52,500 nt of DNA from Cristatella mucedo (taxonomy: Eukaryota; Bryozoa; Phylactolaemata; Cristatellidae), in NCBI GenBank assembly GCA_009760855.2, contig WPIO01000040.1, positions 1,322,501 to 1,375,000 of the forward strand, in the 5' to 3' direction. This document shows positions 21,165 through 30,611 of the stretch, piece by piece; positions within the stretch are counted from its first letter, which is position 1, and every line of letters begins with the position of its first letter. Both the position numbers and the translations under genes were made by a program. The notes beneath the pieces are model-generated. The model did not search any database. It was given only the letters and a program-made list of their open reading frames with translations, and was not told the origin of the DNA.

Positions 21165-23100
21165 TACCGCCATCGATTGCAATCCACCGCAAGCCACTCT
21201 ATCCAAGCGGAAATCGATCGGATGTCGGCTGTGCCGAGCTCAAATTTCGAGCGATTACTGCAGGACACCGGTTTTATGTAATCGCACCATTTCTCGCCAT
21301 TCGTGTGCTCTTGCAAATGGGCTTCGAAGACAGAGGCCTGGACCACGGTCCACTTAAGACACCTCAAATCCACGACACATTAGCTGCACGAAGGTCCAAC
21401 TAGATTGGAGCATAAAACTACGATGTATTTCAAATGTACTCACCAAAAACCGCGAGTTTCCGCACACCGCGTTTTCATGAAGTTCACTGCAATAGATTGC
21501 AGCGGCCCGGGTCAATGACGAAACACACTGCATACCGATGCAAAACTATAGAAATCCTATGCAAAAAAGCCCTTTTTTAATTGCATATGAGAGTATACTC
21601 TGTGGAAAATGTACTGTACTCACACAGTTTTACTTGCCTTGGCGCGGGTGTCCTCATTCAGTACGCTGCAATCGACTGGAATGGCCGAGTAAATACCGCA
21701 AACCGCCGCAAAACGACTAGAAATAGACTACGCCGCCGGGATTCAGTTTTTCTTGTATATTAAAGCACACCATGTTAAGCTCACACTCACGTAAATTCAG
21801 GCCGTTGCACCTAAGTGCACTCTAGCAATGCACGGCAATCGCCCGAAATGGCCTGGCAAGTACCGAAATCCACTGCAAATCATCCTCAAATAATCAACGC
21901 GAAGCTCCAATTTACACTGCACGTAATAAGAGACTCAGTTCAAAGTGCCCCTACAAAACATCTCGCTATTGTGCACGCGCCTTCTCAATGCCCTGCGCTC
22001 GTCTGCAACGGCGAAGTCCTATTACCCGATATACATATATATCCTGTCCCACTGCGATCCGCCGAAAAACCTCCTGAGAACTTTCACTAGAAGCTCTCAT
22101 TTGGATTGCAGATTGCTTTACCCTTCGTTTGTAGTGCGCTCACCTATTTTTCACCGCAATTGCCTCTGGAGTTCTGAAGTAGTGCCCTGCAATCGACCGC
22201 ACTAGTCAGTGTGGCCAATGCCACAACAATCCATTGCATTCTGCCACAAAATGTCCCGACATTGGTTTACCGATGCTCAAATTTTTAAATAAATATTACA
22301 GCACACTGTGTTTAAAGTGAAGCCACATGATCGTAACCCGTTGCGAACTTACAATCTCAGACAATGCACAGCGATCGACGGCAACGGCTCCGCTCGAAGC
22401 CTCTGCCGTAGTCCACTACCGTGGCCCGCCACGAGCCGACCGCAAATTGCCTGCTCAACGCTCTAATTCTCAGCGCATGCATTATTTTGCTGCGCTTAAA
22501 GTGAAAACGTTCAATTTTCAAGTTATTGCGCTCTCAAGTCGTCGGCGATCCACAGCAATCGACAGCAAAGGCCGAGGCCAATGCCGCAAGTCTACGACCA
22601 GAAAGCCTTCGTGATGCTTTAATTCTCGTTCCACCTAACATTTCAGTGTTCGCGCAAATAACGTCAACCCTTCTGGCGCGTCCAATCTCGAGAAATATGT
22701 GGCAATAGAAGGCAACGGCCCACGCGAATACGGAAATCCCTTAATGATCATCGCCAATCGCCAGAAAGTGGCTTGGCAAAGCTTCAACTTTTCTTACTTA
22801 TGACGGCGCACCACGTTTAAAGTGCAACCACATCACGTGCAATCGCGAGCAATATACGTTAATCGACTGTGATGGTCCGGGCCAATACCACAATCTGTGG
22901 CAAATCGACCAGAAATGTGCTCTTCGAAGCTCAAGTTGTCATTGAATATGACTTTGAGCTCTTTTAAAGAGAATCCAAAAGTTTTTCAGTCATTTTTCGC
23001 GTGTAAATTGTCGGACAATGAAGAACAAGCGATTACAATGACCTATCTCAATGCCACAATCCGCAATAATTCATCGAAATTCGTGTAGAAAATGACTGAG
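21165..23100 (+). repeat. Diverged satellite array 1, about 165-175 bp units
   Basis: A recurring anchor of the form GCAATCGACnGCAATGGCC starts near 21,489, 21,665, 21,830, 21,990, 22,184, 22,365, 22,548, 22,697 and 22,853. Weaker units lie on each side. Between anchors the same ordered blocks recur: 'caaatcgaccagaaat', 'gaagctccaatt', 'gtttaaagtgcaaccaca' and 'gcaatcgcgagcaat'. Units are strongly diverged, so the array is old. No coding potential. The same satellite returns at 47.9 kb in the same orientation. Confidence 0.85.
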
Positions 23101-24001
23101 TGAAGCTCGGATTGCTAAATTGCATAATGCGCCAGCCCACGGTTTAAAGGGACCTCGCAGCTTGTAAGCAGCGATCAAGCTCGTTTGCGGCGAATGCGCA
23201 CCCTTCAAATGAAGGGATCGCTTGCCACAGTCCCAATCACCTGAGCAGACGCGAAACACTGCGAAGCCCTCCAACGGCGAGGCTATAAGTTACCTGCAAC
23301 CATAGGTAGGCCACCTGTAACCTAGGCAGAGAGTCGCGTGGACCAATATTGGTCTCTACCGAAGGCAAATAGCCCTGCCCACAGTAAACGCCTCAGTAAA
23401 CACTAAAGGTTTCCAGTCATGTTTCCAGTCAGGTTTCCAGTCACTTCCAGGTTGTTCCGCTCCTATTTTTTTCGAGATTCCTAAAAAGTAGGCCTCCTTA
23501 GAATAACGTAACGCCAACTGGAGCAAGCACAATACAGACCACTAGCTTTGCAGCCCGTTTACGCGACGGCACATTCGAAAATGACTGTCGCTTTGCTAAG
23601 AGCCATGTAAACGCAGTTCAGGATACAACGGATAGTAGGCCACTACAAAAATAAACTATCCGTTGTATCCTGTAAGTAACTATACTGTAAACACAGTTGG
23701 CATGAAAATGTATCGTTTAACCATGCACGATTCTGGACATATATATTATTATTAATATATATATATTTAATTTTAATATATATTTATTCATTTAACTACG
23801 TGGTACATGTTTAAAAGGGTGAAGTGCAGCAGGCAGTTAAAAAATTAACCATCACCCGTCCGGTTTCTGTTAACTTTTTCGCCCTCTCCTGCTGGCGAGC
23901 GGTCACCACGTGACACGCATGACAAGCATTTTGAAGAGTTTTTTCGAATCGGCGGTGGTTGCTGACATGATCGAGTTGCGAGCAACTTGAATGCCAAACA
24001 T
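23101..24001. other. Unassigned stretch with short repeats
   Basis: Three copies of a GTTTCCAGTCA word lie at 23,409-23,443, and ATATAT/TTTTAATATA tracts at 23,738-23,790. A perfect hairpin lies at 23,619. No exon recognised. The end may include decayed LINE sequence. Confidence 0.5.
23619..23672. repeat. Perfect 18-bp inverted repeat, 18-nt loop
   Basis: CAGGATACAACGGATAGT (23,619-23,636) returns as its exact reverse complement at 23,655-23,672. Confidence 0.95.
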
Positions 24002-25838
24002 GTACCTTTGCTTTGATCCCTTCCAGCCTTCGAGGACCTCGACTTCTCTCAACTCACTTGCTGCATGCATTGATGAAATCCTCACATGGATGGCAGCGAA
24101 AGTTCTTACACTGAACCATGGTAAAACTAACTAATTAGTTTTGAGAAAACCCAGCGTGGATCAGAAATTGGAAAGGCTGCAGCTCAAAATTGGCTCTGCC
24201 AGCATATCTCCTGCTGAATCAGCTCGAAATCTAGGTGTCGTGTTCCAAACTGACCTCTCGTTAGACGACCACATCAGCTCCACAATCAAGTCTGCCTACT
24301 TTCAGCTCTACATCACGTTGCTAAAACTCGGGCTTATTTAGATAAGGATACCACGTCTAAGTTGGTCCATGCATTTGTGACATCATGTCTTGACTTCTGC
24401 AACTCAATGCTAGCTGGTCTATCGGCCTGTGCAATCAGGCGATTACAGCCGGTGCAAAACTCTGCAGCTAGGCTTGTTTGTCGTGAGCGTCGCAGTTGCC
24501 ACATCACACCACTTCTCGCCGACCTGCACTGGCTACCAGTCAAGCGAAGGATCGAATTCAAGGTTTTGTCGCTCACATTTAGGTCACTTCATTCTTTTGC
24601 TCCAGCCTTTCTCTCAGATCTACCCCCCCCCCCCCGCCCAGGCCAAGCATCGTGCCACCTGCTTTTTGGAATCCAACAGTCTAGAAATACCTCGTACAAA
24701 CCTTAAATCCTTTGGGGACCGTGCATTAAGTTCGTATGCTCCCAAAGCCTGGAACTCACTCCCGACTTGCGTCACAACATCCCCTGACCTGACCACATTT
24801 AAAAAGAACTTAATAACAGACCGATTCAGGACAGCATTTAGTGGGTCCTCTGTGACTCTTCCTTCATGCTGTAACGCCGATGGCTCGGTGGAGTAGGCTG
24901 CCGCTCACCAAGCGGCGTAACCTACCGCCTGATGCCGTTCGGTGCGCGTCTACGCGCAATAAGCAGGCCACCACGAAACGAGCGTTTCTGGCGCTGAACT
25001 ACTTAGCGTTACTAAAGGGGGCCGTGAGTCAGCGGCGTGAATTGGAAAGTGAGACACACAAATTGAGGATTTCACTGAGCTTTATTCGCAAGCGCACAAA
25101 GTCGCTGCGCGTCTAGCTCAGTTTTATCTCCACACTCCTCGCACGCTCTCGACAGCACACGCACTCTTGCGGAGGGAATACGTCCCCCGCACTTAAGCTA
25201 CCTAAGTCTGTTGTGGGGAACGACCCGAATGAGACGAGGAGCCCGAACCAGAGCCTAGTAGACTCTGACTGGAGAACTAGGGCTCCGCTTCCAACTTAAC
25301 GGCAGGAATACCCGACACACCTAAAGCACTCTTGCGGAGGAAACACGTCTCCACTCTTAGGCTCCCGGCGTCTCTAGGGGGAACGGCCCAGATAGACAGA
25401 GGAGCCCGAACCAACGGAGTATCTCACACCACACCAACTACGTCTGGCTCGTACCGGCAAATCCTTACGTCGACACCACGTGCGAGCGCGCACGCACACA
25501 GCACAAAAGAAACACAAAATTCTAGCTCGGGCGCGATACGACCGTATTCGGTGGAGTCCACGGAATCCTCCAAGCGCTGTCTCGTCCTGTCCCGTCAATC
25601 GCCGGTGAACAGCCCACCCTCCTCGCTCGCTTTCAGAGAAACGAGTCTAACGGCGTCGAAGCGAAGCCGAAGAGAGAAGCCGAACGAAAGACCAAGAGCG
25701 CCACTGTCCAGCTTGAATGCCGAATGGGTTCCAGACGATTCTTATTCCCTTTGCAGCAAATGTAAAGCGCCTAGAAAGAGACTAGGTTCTCTGAGGGCGC
25801 TTTATCAAGTACATTATTATTATTATTATCATTATTAA
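24002..25838 (+). mobile_element. L2-like LINE (family 1) split by an insert of about 860 bp
   Basis: The forward copy starts just after the catalytic loop region ('tgtacctttgctttgatccc'). It runs through the post-RT segment with NLGVVFQTDLSLDDHIS and the C-terminal part with PKAWNSLPTCVTTSPDLTTF, to about 24,872. Foreign sequence follows. The LINE 3' end returns at about 25,735: 'ccctttgcagcaaatgtaaa', the complete stem-loop, then (ATT)n to 25,838. Frameshifts make it non-coding. Confidence 0.85.
24873..25734. other. Foreign insert inside a LINE, with 165-bp duplication
   Basis: The segment replaces most of the LINE 3' UTR. It begins with a hairpin-prone stretch (GCCGCT...AGCGGC near 24,900). 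Its middle contains GCACTCTTGCGGAGG at 25,161 and again at 25,326. Each copy is followed by similar sequence ending in GAGGAGCCCGAACCA, so there is a diverged direct repeat with a 165-bp period. I found no transposase, tail or certain target duplication. The 168-codon frame at 25,332 shows no recognisable domain. Confidence 0.6.
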
Positions 25839-26084
25839 CAGATTGATGGCGGAGGTTGATAGGCCAGCCAACATTGATCACCAGCTCCCGCAGATATCAG
25901 ACCAATTCTAAAGGCCGAATCGCCACCGCTGGTCCCAGAGCTTCCTGGCTTGCTCTTAAGCTCTTGCTCTCTAACCGCACTAACGCTCCTCTCTGGCTCA
26001 CTGCTCCAGGACAAAGGAGTTCTTGCCCGCGGCCGAACTGCACTTGTTTGAGCTAAAATTAAGCCAAGGCCAGCGAGGCACTAC
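25839..26084. other. Unassigned spacer
   Basis: No recognisable content between two LINE tails. Confidence 0.4.
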
Positions 26085-26318
26085 AATGTGCTTATGCGTG
26101 CTGACACTGTGCATGCTGCCACTAACCACATTTGCACGCTGACCCTGTGCATGTCAACCCTAACCATGTTATTCATGTTGTTTATCGAGCACGATATTAC
26201 TCACCATTCAATCGCGTTTCCCTTTGCGGCAAATGTAAAGCGCCTAGAAAGAGATTGAGTTCTCTGAGGGCACTTTATCAAGTGCATTATTATTATTATT
26301 ATTATTACTATTATTATT
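26085..26318 (+). mobile_element. L2-like LINE (family 1), 3' UTR-only insertion
   Basis: A forward copy consisting only of the 3' UTR, the full stem-loop and an ATT tail. It is strongly 5'-truncated. The stem pairs are intact and the copy looks fairly young. Confidence 0.9.
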
Positions 26319-26545
26319 GAATCGATTTGAGCGCAGCACGGGCGCAAGGCGGGAGAGGAGTTACGCGTAGCATCTCTTGCCTGTTTACGCCAACATTTGA
26401 AATTGGCAAGAGTAAATAATGCATTCCAAACTTCTACGTAAATGCTGCTCAGATCCTCAACTGATATTTTTAATCTGCAACGATTGTGCAATGACGCGTA
26501 ATGATCAAAACTTCGCCTGGCGCCTGATTTGCGAGATCGACAATG

Positions 26546-26686
26546 TCGATAAGCTGCGGCGTTCGCGCGATAAGTCGATAAGCTGCGGCGTTCGCGCGAT
26601 AAGTCGATAAGCTGCGGCGTTCGCGCGATAAGTCGATAAGCTGCGGCGTTCGCGCGATAAGTCGATAAGCTGCGGCGTTCGCGCGA
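26546..26686. repeat. 29-bp minisatellite, nearly five perfect copies
   Basis: The unit is TCGATAAGCTGCGGCG followed by TTCGCGCGATAAG. Four full copies start at 26,546, 26,575, 26,604 and 26,633, and a 25-base partial starts at 26,662. All are identical. The palindrome TCGCGCGA lies in each unit. The reverse frame of 179 codons through it is probably not a gene. Confidence 0.98.
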
Positions 26687-27689
26687 GCTTAAGGCAGCTT
26701 CGCCCATCGTAGCCTCCACTTGACGCACGAAGGATTCCATTGTAGGATACTGTAGAGATAAAGTCGAATTGCTAGCGCATGAACGACAAGAGCGATGTCG
26801 ATATGATTAACAGAGATTATGGTGTCCCGGCATCTGCTACGATGATCTCGTATTCGAAAAGAGGGTTGCTAATTTTTCAGTGCGTTTCCATGCACACTCA
26901 ACGTTGCCAATGTACGTAGGTGCAGTCGACATTTATTCCCAAACTTAAGTACGGTGTGTTTGACGTAGCCCGGCGCTCAACGCCCGTCGTAACAACAACC
27001 TCGTGGACAAGTAATGATGCCGAAAGTCTGACTCGCGTTATAAAAGTCAGAGCTGAATGTTAGAGCAGACCCGTGACTCGCGCTCTTAGGTCATTTTGTC
27101 CACTGTCTTCGCTTTTAGTGCCCTGAATGATTAACTGTTTAGCCTTCTCATTAACTCGCGCGTCAATACCTTATCGCACGAACTGTTTAGCCTTATCATT
27201 AACTCGCGCGTCGATATATTATCTCCGGAAAAGTGTAAACCTGCGTTTACCCGGCCTCGAGTCTTCGCTTCCTTCTCTCCTACTTTGGTATTCCTTCTTG
27301 CAAGAAGTTTACACGCGGTCAATTTTTCTCGAAAGTATTGCTTCCCACTTGGTCCAATCCCATAGTGATCTTGGTGGGGGGGCTTTTATTAACGAGTTAT
27401 TTTATTATTTTACTGCTTTTATTAAGGAGTTAGGAAATGGCACTCAGCGGCGAAGCATCGTCTCCCGGTGAACTTTAACCTTCCACGATTGCCTTTATAG
27501 CCCAGCCAGCGCCTCGTTATCTGATTTCCTTAATGACGAGCTCGCAGTGTCCCATAAACAGGGACTCTTGCGGAACGCTTCGATTATTTAGCGGTCGAGC
27601 GGTCCATCGATCCCACTCAAGAGGCTTCTTGCAGAAGGCTCTCGAGGTCTTTGCTTACAAAAGGTCGTTTATTCAGTCTTGCCTACTCT
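26687..27689. other. Unassigned stretch with a 48-bp duplication
   Basis: A 48-bp unit at 27,133-27,180 is repeated, diverged, at 27,181-27,228 (AACTGTTTAGCCTT and ATTAACTCGCGCGTC in both). A 114-codon frame at 27,127-27,471 starts within it and has no recognisable domain. Confidence 0.6.
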
Positions 27690-27812
27690 GTGCTGATTTG
27701 GCCCAGTGCGGGTCGGTGCTCGCTCCGACCGAGGTCGTGGGCTTGAGCCCCGTGGCATGTGTGAAGCGCCTGAATAGAGATTAAGTTCGCTTAGGGTGCC
27801 GTGTGAATGAAA
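27690..27812 (+). mobile_element. SINE family A, internally deleted
   Basis: Forward copy of the tRNA-derived SINE: 'gctcgctccgaccgaggtcg', a B-box-like 'gggcttgagcccc', then the LINE-type stem-loop ('gcgcctgaatagagattaag'). It lacks about 12 bp present in the 10.7 and 45.0 kb copies. Confidence 0.75.
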
Positions 27813-27837
27813 TATACACATGCACGAATGTACGCAC

Positions 27838-27953
27838 GCGCGCGAGCAAGCACACGTATGTCTGTATGTATATAAATATATAAAAATAAATATATATATA
27901 TATATATACACGTATGTCTGTATGTATATAAATATAAATAAATAAATAAATAA

Positions 27954-27991
<38 letters not shown>

Positions 27992-27992
27992 G
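27838..27992. repeat. Compound TA / TAAA microsatellite
   Basis: Two similar blocks, each with ACACGTATGTCTGTATGTAT followed by TATAAA units and TA runs, indicate tandem duplication of a compound unit. Confidence 0.95.
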
Positions 27993-28296
27993 AGCCGCGG
28001 CCATGAAGTAGAACCTGAGCTCACAGTCTGAGTCTTCCTTCAGCCTTGTCGCTTCAGTCTTGGACCCCCCCACCCGTTCTTGGAAATCTATGCATCATAA
28101 ATGGAAGCATCAAAGATGAAAACCGGCAGAAGCAAAGCTCACAGTGTAAATGCGGCTTAAATATACTGACTTTGCAGAGTAGCAATTAGGTTATGTTCCC
28201 TGGCTTTGGTCCTGCATCTGGCTTGCACTGCTCGGAAAGGGCGTGACCGTTAATTCTGGCACCCCTCTTGCCAAGTCTCAACAGCCAAATATATAG

Positions 28297-28445
28297 GCTG
28301 ATTTAACAGCTTAACTTGTGTAGCAATAGAACAGCCTTAACGGTGTCTAACATCACTTGCAGTAAGCAATAAACGATCGTTCGTTGCAGGATTTGACCCC
28401 ACGAGCTCGGTCGTGAAGAGCGAGCACCTTACCTCCTGTGCTATA
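28297..28445 (-). mobile_element. SINE family B
   Basis: Reverse-strand tRNA-like head ('aggtaaggtgctcgctcttc' near the right end, B-box region GGGGTCAAATCC). The family-B tail follows, ending in GTTAAATCAGCC. It is similar to the copies at 38.8 and 44.1 kb. Confidence 0.75.
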
Positions 28446-28599
28446 TATGTCTGTTACTAAAATGAGCACACCAGCGCTGGTTATAATCAATAGCCGATGG
28501 TCAATAGTTCTAGCCGCAAGAGCTAGAAAAAGCCCTTACAAAACAGTAGTGCAACTAGCAACAGTTCCATTTCTATTCCTAATGGCTAAAAGGTTAGAA

Positions 28600-30215
28600 T
28601 AGAGACTCAGGTCATGTCCCAGTGCCTCTCAGAAAGGCTGTAGTCAGGCCACTATTCAAAGTCACACTAGACCAAGAGAATTTGAGCAACTTCCGTCCAG
28701 TCCTTCTTCTATCGTTCCTGTCAGAGACACTGGAACGGGTCGTGGCAGACCAGCTGAGCTCATATATTGAAACTTCAAACCTTGCCACTAAGTTCCAGTC
28801 TGGTTTTAGAGCTAATCGCTCCACAGAGTCAGCATGGCTTCGGGTGTACAACGACCTACTTAGGAGTGCAAACATGGGTAGAGTGTATCTGCTTGTTTTG
28901 CTCGATCTTTCGGCAGCCTTTGATACAATCGATCACCGAGTCCTTCTTGAGCGCCTCATCATCGCCTGGGCATCACTGTCACTGCTCTGCAATAGTTCAG
29001 GTCCAATCTCAGTGGGAGACTCCACGGAGTAGTGATGCGAACTGACATAGATCATCCGAGGTACCTCTAAAAAAGGGGTACGTCAGGGCTCCGTGCTTGG
29101 TCCTGTTCTTTTCGCGGCTTGTACTCGTCCACTTGCCGATGTGATTGCCAAGGACAATCAAGGCTTTCACTTCTATGCAGACGACATTCAGTTGTACCTC
29201 TGCTTTGATCACACCCTGCACTCCAGCACGTCGAATTCTTTCACCTCCGTTGCTGCATGTTTTGATGACATCCTCACATGGATGGCAGCAAATTTTCTTC
29301 AATTGAATGATAAAACCAACTTACTAGTTACGGGAAAACCAAGTGGGATTCATAAATTGGAACTAAAGCCCACAATCGACTCGGACAGCACATCTGTTGA
29401 ATATGCACGAAATCTAGGTGTCATGTTCCAGAGTGACCTTTCGTTAGAGACCGCGTCAGCTCCACAATCAAGTCTGCCTACTTTCAGGCTCTACATAACA
29501 TTGCTAAAACTCGGGCTTGTTTAGACAGGTGTACTACATCTAAATTAGTGCATGCATTTGTGACATCCCGTCTTGATTTCTGCAACTCACTGCTTGCTGG
29601 CCTACCGGCATGTGCAATCAGGCGATTACAGCTGGTGCTAAACTCTGCAGCTAGGCTTTTCTGTTGTGAGCGTTGCAGTTTCCACATCACTTTACTTCTC
29701 GCCCATCTGCATTGGCTACCAGTCAAGCAACGGATCGACTTCAAGGTTTTGTCGCTCACTTTTAGGTCCCTTCATTCTTTGGCTCCAGCCTATACATCAG
29801 ATCTACTGCTCCACCAGGCTAAGGATGGTACAACTCGCTTTTTGGAATCTAATTGTTTACCTAGACCTCGTACAAACCTCAAATCCTTTTGAGACCGCCT
29901 TTAGTTCGTATGCTCTCAAAGCCTGGAACCCACTCCCGACTTCCGACATTCCCTGACTTGACCTCATTAAAAAAAAACTAAAAACGCCCCATTTATCACC
30001 GCATTTAGTGGGTCCCTGTGGTTCTGCCTTAATGTCTTATGCCTGCTGAAATTAACCATACTTGCATGCTGACCATGTGCACGTCACCCCTAACCGTGCT
30101 GTTCTTGTTTACTGAGCATGCTACCACTAACCATTGGATCGTACTTCCTTTGCAGTAAACGTAAAGCGCCTAGAAAGAGATTCTCTGAGGGTGCTTTATC
30201 AAGTATATTATTATT
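28600..30215 (+). mobile_element. L2-like LINE (family 1), longest RT-bearing copy
   Basis: Forward copy with much of the reverse transcriptase: LRKAVVRPLFK, then 'NFRPVLLLSFLSETLERVV' (RT motif 1), QSGFRANRSTESAW, and LLVLLDLSAAFDTIDHRV with the first catalytic Asp. After a frame change come SVLGPVLFAACTRPLADVIA and FHFYADDIQLYL with the catalytic YADD. The post-RT C-terminal segment, 3' UTR, stem-loop and ATT tail follow. Frameshifts around 29,000-29,090 and 29,450, and stops later, inactivate it. The endonuclease half is absent (5' truncation). The intact protein would copy its own RNA into nicked chromosomal DNA. Confidence 0.92.
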
Positions 30216-30505
30216 ATCATAAGACAATAATAGAATCCTGAAATTTGCTTGCATTTCTACATATCAGCTTCTCAAGCATGCAGTCACCGTCTTACAGTAC
30301 TTGGGCATTTCTGACGATACTTGGTAGACAGGCGAGAAATGCTATCTAAAATGGGACGCACACAAGATGAGAGCACATAAGATGAGAGCTTCGGGAAGTG
30401 GCTGCTGCATGCTGGGGTTTCGTTCTGAATAAAAGAGGCAATGGCTCGTCTAGGGCATCCTTTCAGCAGGGCTGGCTACAAGGAGCTAGACCATGAAATC
30501 TCATA
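30216..30505. other. Unassigned spacer downstream of POMP
   Basis: No gene seen. It separates the LINE tail from the inferred POMP polyadenylation site. Confidence 0.45.
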
Positions 30506-30528
30506 GAAAACACAGGTAGGTTCCAAAA

Positions 30529-30534
30529 TTTAAT
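30529..30534 (-). terminator. Candidate POMP polyadenylation signal
   Basis: ATTAAA on the reverse strand, about 80 nt after the POMP stop codon. It is the commonest natural variant of AATAAA. No AATAAA occurs on this strand in the preceding 3' sequence. Confidence 0.5.
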
Positions 30535-30611
30535 AAAGTAACTGCACAGAGACGAACTCTTAGCAAGACGACATCCCATTTCAAAACCAGCAAAATAGAA
30601 CAAAAGCGAGC

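Noticed and set aside
26546-26686. CRISPR-like array
   Set aside because: The 29-bp repeats abut directly with no spacers, and the setting is a metazoan genome.
28622-29524. Host gene encoding a reverse transcriptase-like protein
   Set aside because: RT motifs are broken by frameshifts and continuous with a LINE tail.
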